Positions 53,792-62,966 of a DNA stretch of 64,000 nucleotides are shown one piece after another (position 1 is the stretch's first letter; each line of letters opens with the position of its first letter). The notes under the pieces were generated by a model. That model worked only from the letters and a program-made list of their open reading frames with translations. It did not search any database and was not told the DNA's origin. Made by a program: the position numbers and the translations under genes. Source of the DNA: Amoebophrya sp. A120 (taxonomy: Eukaryota; Sar; Dinophyceae; Syndiniales; Amoebophryaceae); NCBI GenBank assembly GCA_905178155.1, contig CAJINV010000002.1, forward strand, positions 10,396,146-10,460,145, given 5' to 3'.

Positions 53792-55276
53792 TCACTCCTT
53801 CATTTGCGTGCCAACCCAGTCCGCGAAATCGCTGACGAGTTTCTTCTCGTCGCCAACGTAGCCCGCGTTATTTCCTTCTTCCACTAGCGCTTTTTTCAGC
53901 TCCTCTGCCACGTAGTTTATCTTCCCAGTCTGCGTCTTGCAATTTTTCAAAATCGCGTTCACCTTCGTGACCGCGTCGGGTAAGAGACAATCGGAAAACA
54001 CGACGCCGTCCTGGATCACGCCGTTATCAACCTCCAGGTGGCACTCGAACATTCCCCACACCGCATCCGCATCTTCGCTCTTGTGCAGCCGGTGGGGTCC
54101 CATGGTGTGGGAGAATTGCGGTGTTTGGCCAAAGCGGAAGTCCCAGTCGCTCATTCTTTTCTGCACGTCCGCAAAAACAGGGTCGGCGGCCAGCATGCTT
54201 GAATCGGGGGTCAGAGTCTCTGGCTCAGTCGGAGAGTGGTTGTACCTGCGATGCAAAAAAGGCGCGGCTTCGCAAGGAGGCTGCTGCGAACACAAGAAGA
54301 AGGCAGCTAAATTTCAGTCGTTGGAAAAGAACTCGAAGATTCGATTGCTGTTAACACTAAGCCGCGAGCGGATAAAAAAATGACCACGCTATGTAAAATT
54401 CTTATGGAGTTGTAAGTACTCTTCCAGAAACACGGCTTCGAAATTCGCCATCAGCTCTTCCAGCGTCAGTGCCGGATTGATCTCCTTCAAATTGATCACC
54501 CTTGATTTCACCGACTGGATCCCCTTTGCTTGTAGTTTTTGCTTCGCGGGGGTGAGGTACCGGCCCAAAGAGGTAAAATCCGTATCGAAGAGCAACGTCC
54601 CGTGGTGCAAAAGCTTCGGTACTTGTGCTGAGTTGTTCATCGTTTTGAAGGCCGACCCGCTAATCTTGAACTCGTTCTTGTACACGATGTCGTTTCGTCC
54701 CGACCGGGCGCAATCCGGGATCCCGGACCTCTCGAGCGCCTTGATCACCAGTTTGAAGTTCTTCTCCGTAAACGCCGCAAGCGCATTCGTGGCTGGGGAA
54801 TCCGCTGTGTTTTGGTAATCCGCGGTGTTGGCGATGAGCGAGAACGTAAGACAACCTAAATCCTGCAGCACCGCGCCACCGCCCGAAACCCGTCTGACCA
54901 ATTCCACCCCATCCTTTTCCAGTTCCGCGAGCCGGCACTCGGTCCACGGGTTTTGGTGCCGCCCGATCGTGACGACGGTCTCGTTACGCCACTGGAACAG
55001 CACGTTTTTCAGGGGCTGGTTGCACAGCGACGTTTCTGCGGCAAAGTTGAAAAAAATGTTGTTCTTGCCGGATCGGTAAATTTTGGTGCTGTCAGTGGCG
55101 AAGTGCCTCGTCCTAGATGAGCAACTGGATGTAGTAGTGCTTGTTTGCCGCTGCCAAGCCTGCCGCGGCACAAGCTTCGCATGCTGCAGCGGCGCCGCTG
55201 CGAAGATCGGACCGCGCGTCCTGGCGACCGCCGCCCGTGGAGCGGCGGAGGGTGTCGAGAGAAGCACACTTGCCAT
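53792..55276 (-). CDS. lplA: lipoate-protein ligase A, probably mitochondrial, 2 exons
   Basis: LplA activates free lipoate with ATP and attaches it to lipoyl domains of 2-oxoacid dehydrogenases and H-protein. Exons 55276-54420 and 54245-53792 give 436 residues. The donor is GAAGA|GTACTT and the acceptor ATCGCAG. The N-terminus (MASVLLSTPSAAPRAAVART, Arg/Ala/Ser-rich, no acids) fits a mitochondrial presequence. Hallmarks follow: WRNETVVTIGRHQNPWTEC, the signature RRVSGGGAVLQDLGCLTF, GRNDIVY, the catalytic-lysine region FKISGSAFK, and HHGTLLFDTD. Exon 2 encodes the C-terminal accessory domain typical of bacterial LplA (SDWDFRFGQTPQFSH, then FECHLEVDNGVIQD), so both activities are likely on one chain. 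The ATG at 55276 is used because the frame opens three codons earlier only with GTG. Confidence 0.92.
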
Positions 55277-55615
55277 CCCGTGCACCTTGAGGAAGAATCA
55301 AAATCGCGCGGCAAGTGCAAGCACTCTTTCTGTTTCTCTTTATAGCAAAGGATGGAGCTGTTCTTCGAAAATTGTACCGACAATCGCTTCCCTTGTACCA
55401 GTGTCAAGCTACCCATAGTGCATGGGCCTAACTCGCCGGGGGAGAACAGAGAAAAGATAGACAGTGCGGTTTTCAGATCATTACTAGACGCGCACAGATC
55501 CTCCTGTCGCCGAAGTGATAGAGAAAGTGGCGGATCATGGCTACCGAATTCAAAATGTCGCTCTAGGTCTTTTCTCGCTTTTGAAATCAAGGTGAAGTAT
55601 AATTCTGCTTTAGGT
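55277..55615. other. intergenic between lipoate ligase and IST1
   Basis: Contains the upstream region of the ligase and the 3' flank of IST1. No supported gene and no motif recognised. Confidence 0.5.
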
Positions 55616-58326
55616 TTACTGTTTTAGCGCATTGAATCGCTTCATGAGATCATCCAAATCATTTTCCTTCTGCCGTGGTGTTGTACTCTTTTCCGCACTC
55701 CCATCTAAATACTGTGGCTGGTATCCAAGCGTCGCGGGATCAATCGCCATCGACCCGCTTCCGAATCCCTCCGCTGCTGCGGCCGATGGTCCAGCAGGTG
55801 GTGGTGCTTTTTGCGTTAGCACATCGTCGACCGTAGGTGCAGGTGGACCCAACGTTGAAGACGCTTCTTGAAACGGTAGATCCACGGCACTGCCGACGCT
55901 CGGACCGGTGGCTGCGTCCTTGTTGATAATGCTGCTACAACTATGGTTCATCGGTTGTCGCTCCTCTATCAAATGTAAAAATGTCTGGGTCTGGAAGAAT
56001 GCAAGATTTGTGATGCAGGTTTTCCATGACCCATGAGGTCTCGATGCGAGACCCAGCATGACAGATTCTCTCAGGCCTCTATCATGCCTTTCCTGCATGA
56101 GAAACTACCTGTCAACTTGGTCAAAAGCGGACAGCTTTTGGCATTTACGCAACACAGATTTTTGCATCATTTAGATTTAGCATGACAAGTTCCATTCTTC
56201 CAGACCCAGACATTTTTACATTTGATATCCTCCACGTTGGTGTGATTCGGCTCGTAGGGGATTTGAATCGTTTGTCCCGGTTGTGTATCAAATGTAAAAA
56301 TGTCTGGGTCTGGTGGAAGGATGCAACTTGTAATGCGTATTTCAGAACACAGAAAAGTCTCTCATGCAAACGTAGCAAAAGCTGCCCACTTTCTGTCAGC
56401 AAAGTAGGGGACTTGTCATGCGGATTCGGCATTGCGGAAGCTTCTCGAAACCTGTGATGCTAGAGCTTCCATGCCAGACCCTCTGTGTCATGCAAAAACA
56501 GCATGACTCTTTCAGACCCAGACATTTTTACACTTGATATTGTGCGTTTTCCGGCAACACTACAGCGAGCTGCTTGCCACAAGCGGTGTGCACCTGCAAA
56601 ACCATACCAGCACTGTACCCCTATCAAAAGGAAAAATCCCCCCTCCCCATATCAAAACGAAGTTTCTGATGCTGGATTTGCGTACACAAATCCGATTTGT
56701 ATTGCAGGAAAGCACTGCGGTCAGATCCCCAAGCTAGGGAGGGGCGTATGCGTCTAGTTGTTCAGCATGGCAAGCGGCGGCCCTTTAAGCCCAACAGCAT
56801 GACAAAGCGCTTCCATAATGGTGCGGAAGCTTCTGCACTTGTCTTCTTGCAAAACAAACGCGATTTGTGACCTCAAATCAGCAACACAAATTTTCGGAAA
56901 TATGCCTTTTCAATATGGGGAGGGGGGATTTTTCCTCTCAATAACCCCTCGGGGATCACCGCTGTGACGAACGGCTGACTTGCCGGAACGCTTGGCGGAA
57001 TGAAGTCCTGTCCCGAGGAGATATTACTGCTTTGCTTTTGCTCGTTTCCTCCTTGTTGTTGCATCTGCTCGTCGGGTGACGTGGCAGCCGTTGAAGCGAC
57101 CGGCGTTAAAACCACGGTAGCACTGCTCGCAGCCGGCTTCATTTCCACGTTACCTCCTGATAGCAGGTCTGGGGCGTCAAGGGCCGAGAAATTCGTTCCA
57201 GTTGGTGGGAGAGAGTTGTTTGAGGGAACAGCCCCGTTGGCTCCGTTGATGATCAAGCTTCCAGTCGCTGCAGGTTGTAAGTTGACCGCGGCCGGTTGTC
57301 CTCCGAAATGCGGCCCAGGCGGCGCTCCTCCACCTGCTAATGGAAACATCAAGCCAGGCTGCTGCACGATTACCGGCTGCTGAAACTGCTGCGGCTGCAC
57401 CTGCTGTGCGGGGGTCGTTGTATTTGCCGCTTGAGCTGCAGGAGCAGTCATCTGCGCGTCCGCAAATTCCAGCAAGTCCATCGGCTCCGCCTCTCCGCTT
57501 TCCCGTAGCAGTTCCGCGCTCGGCTCCCACGAATCTATCCTGTAGTAGGTCGCCGCGTCTTTCAAGATCGACAGCATCTCGGCGTTGGTAGGTGGGTGTA
57601 CGGATAACAGCTTAATCAAACGCGGGTGAACGTTGATACCCTGCTGTTTCGCCTGCTGCACAAACTCAATCCCGTATTTCGAGTGAAATTGCTGCGTCAC
57701 CTTCTCCAGTTCTTCGACCGGGGCGCGGTTGTTCGCGTAAAGGAGGGAGGAGATCCTGAGTTTGGATATAGCGAGACACCCATCACTGTGCCGCTCGCTC
57801 TGATTCTGAACAAGTTGTGATGCACAAAAATGCATACCTAACAATTCCAATTCACTACATTGTCGCTATTTGTATTGATAGTTTGCGCCTTTTCGATAAA
57901 CTTTCACCGCATCATTCACAGTGTACTGTAGTCGCACTAAAATCAAATGAATGTAACCCGGAAAACAAAGCTAAAATACGGTTGCAACAAATCAGTCGGA
58001 CAGGTCGGCTGCTCTTGGACAAAATTGATCCGTGTGGCCACCAGCTCTGCCATGGTGTCGATCAAATCCAGCGCGTCGCACAGATTGATGTTCTGCAGAA
58101 TCTGCTCCGCTTTTATCTTCGCCCGCGACTCCTGTCCCTCTCGGAGCAAGAGCGCCACCTCTTTCTGCAGCGCTTTGGTCGCCGCCGTGATTTTGTTTCG
58201 CATGATCTTCGCACGGCCACAGGCCATCTTCAATTGGGCTTTCGTGACCGGGGGGTTCAGATTGCCAGTGTAGTTTTTGTCCGGCGGATTCTTGGAAGCC
58301 GAGGACGAAAACCCGAAGAGACCCAT
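55616..58326 (-). CDS. IST1: IST1-like ESCRT-III regulator, 5 exons, three introners
   Basis: IST1 binds Vps4 and CHMP1/Did2 and regulates ESCRT-III disassembly. Exons 58326-57980, 57755-56944, 56616-56540, 56280-56228 and 55961-55616 sum to 1635 nt, or 544 residues. The N-terminal IST1 helical bundle (about 20-190) includes AQLKMACGRAKIMRNKI, EVALLLREGQESRAKIKAEQ, PTDLLQPISSLLYANNRAPV and FHSKYGIEFV. A long Ala/Pro/Gln-rich region follows. Three introners then sit within 980 bases and leave exons of only 77 and 53 nt. These rebuild a small segment GMVLQVHTACGKQLAVVLPE followed by NAQPGQTIQI, a pattern of glycine-spaced beta strands seen in other protist proteins. The C-terminus ends DDLMKRFNALKQ, a plausible MIM1-like Vps4-binding helix. 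Intron 1 is conventional (donor CC|GTATTT). Confidence 0.88.
55967..56227. mobile_element. introner element, family A, in IST1 (3'-most)
   Basis: A 261-bp insertion with ends TATCAAATGTAAAAATGTCT on both strands. Direct repeats TCCTC lie at 55962-55966 and 56228-56232. Excision restores HTNVEE-RQPMNHS in frame. Its internal orientation matches the SMU1 copy. Confidence 0.92.
56286..56539. mobile_element. introner element, family A, in IST1 (middle), inverted
   Basis: A 254-bp insertion with the same family A ends (one arm TATCAAGTGTAAAAATGTCT). Direct repeats TTGTG lie at 56281-56285 and 56540-56544. Excision restores LPENAQ-PGQTIQI in frame. Its internal sequence runs opposite to the neighbouring family A copy 58 bases away. 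Confidence 0.92.
56622..56943. mobile_element. introner element, family C, in IST1
   Basis: A 322-bp insertion. The left end is TATCAAAAGGAAAAATCCCC and the right end on the reverse strand TATTGAGAGGAAAAATCCCC. Direct repeats ACCCC lie at 56617-56621 and 56944-56948. Excision restores AVIPEG-YSAGMVLQ in frame. It is nearly identical in length and layout to the SMU1 family C copy. Confidence 0.9.
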
Positions 58327-58859
58327 GATATGTGTTTGTCGTCAAAACAGGAAGAGACTACTAAAGTCGACAGCACGAAGTAACAATGACAACAATTGTG
58401 AAATGAAACACGAAGATAGCGCAAAACAACAAATGGGATTGGAAAAAACTGAAAGCTTGGGGTTGTTTTGATGAGTTTTGCTCAATGAGGTCCTGAAGTA
58501 GATTGAAATTGTTTTTTAATTGACACTAGCGGCGCTTCAAGGCGAATCCATGACAACGACAGTGTGATGAAGCAACACAGTACGGACACTTTCCTTCATT
58601 GATTTCAGTACTTCATTGCAGCTGGACTCTAGAATGCGCTTCATCTCCAATCGCAATCTCCTCGTTTCGAACAGCGGCGACACACATTAAGAAAGGGGTT
58701 TGGCATCAATAGCACGACCATGAGATTCCTGGCTCATGGTGGTTGAACATGGCAGGATACATTCATTTGTAGGCTTTGAAGCGCGAACGAGTGATAGCTT
58801 GTCCTTGTCGTCGGCAACATGTTGAAGATATGCGTATTGAGATACAGGAGATACCAGCG
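58327..58859. other. intergenic between IST1 and the hydroxylase
   Basis: Upstream flank of IST1 and 3' flank of the hydroxylase. No gene supported. Confidence 0.5.
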
Positions 58860-61298
58860 TCAACATTTTTCCTTCTCGTCATCAAGAACAGCCAGTGACA
58901 TCTTCACATCCACCCGCGAGCTTGGCGCGGACTTCGAGAGAAATTTCAGGAAGGACAGGGTCTTCTTATCGCGGAGCACGAGCGACAAGGCGTTGTTGCT
59001 AGCTGGAATGTTGAGCAGCGGTCCGTCCTCGGCGTTGTCGAGGTAAACCTCCGCCTTCTCGTCCGTTTCGTCGTCGTCCGCTTCCACGTACGATTCAAAT
59101 CCGCCAACCTCCTCGCTGTCCCAGGGGAATGAGGTGTTTTTCTGATCGTCCACGAGCATGTAGCAGACATCCAACATGTTGTGCGTTCCAATGCAGTGTT
59201 GCAGACTGGCGATGGTGTAGTCAAGGCCGGGACGAAACCTACGAATTTTAGGTGTTGCCTGCTGCGCCAATTTGTCGTTGTCCTCGACCTTTGTCCTCAA
59301 CGGTAACCCAACAATCGCGCGGAGGTAAGCGTGAAAAGCCGGCTGGTTGAACAAGTGGGAGATGATCTGGGTTTGCAGCTGGTCACCCAGTGCAGCGTGG
59401 GGGGTGTTATCGTGCGGTGCTGCGGTACTATTTGCTGGAGCGTTTTTCTTTTTCCGTTTAATATTTTTCATCGACTTCATACTTGTCATCTCGTTCGATA
59501 GTGCACCAGCGTCGTCACCACATGGATTTTTCATAGCTGCAGCACTTCTATGGTCGTACTGCATGTAGCGCTGCAAGAAGCTGGGCCCAACGGTGCTCCA
59601 CCCGTCTTGTTCCCCTGCGGTGTAGGAGACGGCTTTGTCGAAATTCGTCACCCCGTCCACTTCATCCGCCTTTCGCATCAAATCCAGAAACATTCCGCTG
59701 ATTTCGGGCTTCAAAAAGCTCGTGAGCATCACTTCGGAATTCTCCTTGAAGTACTGCCGCAGTTGGAACATGCCTCTCTTCGTCAAATACTCCGGGTGAA
59801 TAAAATTACCGAGATGCTTCCTGGTGTTTTCGATCAGTTGATCGTCGAAGTCGTCCTCGTCCACGACACTGTCTTCGGACGACGAGGAAGGCTCTTCTTC
59901 CTCCTCCTCTTCAAGGAGCTCTTCGTCAACTTCGCTTGTTCTATCGCCACTTTCGATTCGTTGCTGCGCTGCCGCGACCTCCCTTTCCTCTGCTTTTTTC
60001 TTCTTTAGATGTTCCGCCAGCATGCTATTGCTGGTCTTCCTCGTGCCAAACCCGCTAGCGGTCGTCGCGTTTTCTTTCTGCCTCTTGGCGGCAGTAGTTG
60101 CCAGTTCTACTTCGGCAACCACCGCAGCGTGCTCTGCCTCTGTCTTCTCTGCGTCCGCGCCGCCAACTAACTGCTGTAAGGTCGCCTTTTCGTTGCGCAA
60201 AGCGTAGCTGTAGGTGTGTCGGATGTCTGCCACGTGGTACCAACCCTGCAGACTAAGCCGGGTTTTCGCCTCGCTCGTGACCTCCCGGACCGCGTGGTAG
60301 CTTTTCCCCGGTTCCACTCCAAACAAGAGAAAGGTGTTGAAATCCGGGAACAGCTCGGCACACGGCTTCGGATCCGACTCCGTGTAGAACTCCATGCCAC
60401 CGCCAAATTCCGCCTGCCACGGGGTGTCCGGCTCGTCTAGGTAGAGGACAAACGTGATCTTCCGCGTCGAAATCACATCGTCATGACACATCAAGTGGCA
60501 TCCTTGTGTGTACGCCTGGGCGGACATGTCAACGCGTTCGGTCAGAACCTCCTCCTCGCTGAGACCCAGCATCCTTTGCAGGCGTGTGCGAAAGGCCTGC
60601 GAGTACAGAAGCTCAGAAAGCGCTTTCAGGTTCGGAAGGTGCTTGGGTGGCACTGGTCGGGAACTGTCGGGCTCTTGTTCCGCAGCGCCGGCTGTAGTTT
60701 GTTCATCGGTTGTATTAACACGACTAGGAACAGCGGCGGCCTGGGCCTTCTTTCGTCCCTTCTTTGCTTTCTTCCTCGGCGGGTCTGCGGACGTTTCTTG
60801 TAGGTCCTTTTGGGATACTTTTGCCGCATTCGATGCAGCGGCTTCTGCTTCGCGAAACAAGCTGGCCAAATCTCCCGTTTGGTGGAATTTGAACAAGTCT
60901 GTCTCCTTTGGTTTCACATCCAGATTCGTGATCAGTTCCTGTCGCAAATCTTCACAGAAGCGTTTGTTCAGGAACCCGTCAAACACCAGGTGCCGGAAGG
61001 GCTCGGCGCTGTTGAACTTGTCGCTGAGCTGACTTGCGCTCGTGTCTGCGAGCTTGCTTGCGTTTTTCTTTTGGAAGTTGTCGGTCCAATCCTGCTGGGT
61101 CACACATTTCTTCAACGTCCGTACGAGGGCGTGGTCTTCTGCAATCAGAGGCTTAGGTTGCATCTTCGCAGAGTCGTCGTAAAAATTTTTTGCTCCCGGC
61201 GTGTCTTCGACATTCGCTCGCGCAGTCCCCGCTTGTTGCGTGTCTGGCCGTACTGCCTCGGCAACAAGCTTTCTTTTCATCACTTTCTGCTTCTTCAT
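58860..61298 (-). CDS. OGFOD1/Tpa1-type 2-oxoglutarate/Fe(II) prolyl hydroxylase
   Basis: OGFOD1/Tpa1 enzymes hydroxylate a proline of ribosomal protein uS12 (RPS23) and affect translation. The ORF has no intron and 812 residues from the ATG at 61298; an in-frame ATG at 61463 would add 55 residues containing an Asp-Ser repeat. The N-terminal part contains FRHLVFDGFLNKRFCEDLRQ. The double-stranded beta-helix core has the iron ligands in HLMCHDDVISTRKITFVLYL (HxD), a distal His in GKSYHAVREV, and the 2-oxoglutarate Arg in TRLSLQGWYH. A Lys-rich insertion precedes the core. An acidic Glu/Ser linker follows it, and a second C-terminal domain (LTKRGMFQLRQYFKENSEVM to the end) resembles the inactive C-terminal half of OGFOD1. 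Low-complexity insertions make it longer than the roughly 540-residue human enzyme. Confidence 0.9.
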   Translation of the reverse strand: MKKQKVMKRKLVAEAVRPDTQQAGTARANVEDTPGAKNFYDDSAKMQPKPLIAEDHALVRTLKKCVTQQDWTDNFQKKNASKLADTSASQLSDKFNSAEPFRHLVFDGFLNKRFCEDLRQELITNLDVKPKETDLFKFHQTGDLASLFREAEAAASNAAKVSQKDLQETSADPPRKKAKKGRKKAQAAAVPSRVNTTDEQTTAGAAEQEPDSSRPVPPKHLPNLKALSELLYSQAFRTRLQRMLGLSEEEVLTERVDMSAQAYTQGCHLMCHDDVISTRKITFVLYLDEPDTPWQAEFGGGMEFYTESDPKPCAELFPDFNTFLLFGVEPGKSYHAVREVTSEAKTRLSLQGWYHVADIRHTYSYALRNEKATLQQLVGGADAEKTEAEHAAVVAEVELATTAAKRQKENATTASGFGTRKTSNSMLAEHLKKKKAEEREVAAAQQRIESGDRTSEVDEELLEEEEEEEPSSSSEDSVVDEDDFDDQLIENTRKHLGNFIHPEYLTKRGMFQLRQYFKENSEVMLTSFLKPEISGMFLDLMRKADEVDGVTNFDKAVSYTAGEQDGWSTVGPSFLQRYMQYDHRSAAAMKNPCGDDAGALSNEMTSMKSMKNIKRKKKNAPANSTAAPHDNTPHAALGDQLQTQIISHLFNQPAFHAYLRAIVGLPLRTKVEDNDKLAQQATPKIRRFRPGLDYTIASLQHCIGTHNMLDVCYMLVDDQKNTSFPWDSEEVGGFESYVEADDDETDEKAEVYLDNAEDGPLLNIPASNNALSLVLRDKKTLSFLKFLSKSAPSSRVDVKMSLAVLDDEKEKC

Positions 61299-62966
61299 CG
61301 TTGCAAATTTTCTACTTAACCACAATAGAAACGAAATGGAGTGAAGCGAGTCAGAATCAGAATCAGAGTCTCGTAGATCTGCATAGCACGTCGAAGTCAG
61401 AGTCTCGTCGAAATACGTTCCTGGTCGAAAAATGTAGCGTGAATATGACACAGACATGTCCATGAATTTTTGAGATCAACGAAGAGCATTTGCCTGCTCA
61501 CACACGGATCTACAAAGATTGATTTTTCTTTATCCTCGTAGATCGAGATCTTTGACATTGATCCTCACCTTTAGTGTCATGAGCTATTTCAAATTGATCT
61601 TCCACCTTGACGGAGCGTTTCGCTACGGAGCAAGTGACGATTCATATTTTGCGACGATTCTTCTCTGGGTCTGGTTGTCTATGTCATCTTCGGAGCCACT
61701 AAGAAAACATGAGCGATCTTCGACTATCGTCCGTATTATGGCCGCCGACGCTACAGCGTGAGTCGTGCCACTGAAAAATTTGATGATCTGATACTGCAAA
61801 ACTCAAAGCGAAACTTCTCATTTTCCACAATTTAGGTCCGTGATGAAAGTCTAATAGTGCGTCATGGAGGATGAAGAAGTTAAGCGGTAGCCCAGTTCTT
61901 TTTACAGTAACAACTAGATAAAACCTACAGCACTGACACCTGTTGACATTTCGCACAAGAAATTTGTTTCAGGTACCAGACAGCTGATTCGCCAAAAGTT
62001 GCGTAAAGAGGCACTGGTGAGTCAGAGTGTCAGAATAGAGACGTCGTTGTAGAAAGAAACAGCTATAGGTGGAGGGCAATTATTTTGTTCCCAAAAAAAT
62101 GTGTATAGTTGTGCAATAAAGAAATACTCACATCTAAAATGCTGCACGCTATGGGTCGTTGTCGTGGTTGTTGAAATAAGCCGGAGTTTCTAGATAAATT
62201 TCCTGTGTCGCTTGGTCGTCATCGATCTCGCTATTAAGGTCAGAGGACTTATTCTTGGAATACTATCATGCCAGAAACTACTGCTGTGTTATTGGCTGCT
62301 AGCGTGCGCTTCCGATGATTGAGCTAGATCCCGGGTTGCTACCTGTGTACATGGAGTTCAAAAAGATGACGACGACATGCCTTGTCCATCTGAACAACAC
62401 GCCGTCATCACCTCTGGAGCAGAGAACCCACCACCTAGAAGCCGCTATACATTCTGTACAAAGTGAACAATGAATCGTACAACAAGACCTGCTAAATAAT
62501 TCGAAACAAGAGAAAGTGCTGAAGTTAGTGTCTGTACCGCCTTGAAAACTTCAAATCATAATCATGTCAAAGAGTAGAAAAAGCATAAAGAGTGATGTGT
62601 TAACATAAAAATGCGTCGCCGTCGTTAGAAGGTGTAGCTGTGTAGCTGCAGAATAGGAAATCATACTCGGTGTAGATCTGTTGTCTGTGCGAGAAAAGCG
62701 ATCGTAATTGTTGAAAGTACAGTAGTGAGCAATTACTGATCGCTTTTACTGCTAGACTTTTGAGGTGTCGTTTTTGTCGTGCTGCGTCGCCAAGCCTAAG
62801 TCGCCGTGTTTCTTGGGAAACACAATACGTCGTGGCACAACTTGTTCTATGGGTCGTCAGTGTCACACTCAATACCTTAAGGTCTTTTAAAAAATGTTTC
62901 AAACAAATTTTGTCTCATCATGACGAAGAATCCCTTCCACATCTCGTGAAAGAAGTTGTGAAGAGT
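61299..62966. other. intergenic, no supported gene
   Basis: Short ORFs at 61519-61761, 61699-61956 and 62600-62902 have no coding signature or similarity. The stretch includes the upstream region of the hydroxylase and the 3' flank of the small gene at 62967. Confidence 0.45.

Noticed and set aside
53792-54295. Separate small gene downstream of the lipoate ligase
   Set aside because: It encodes the ligase's accessory domain and joins exon 1 in phase through a GT-AG intron.
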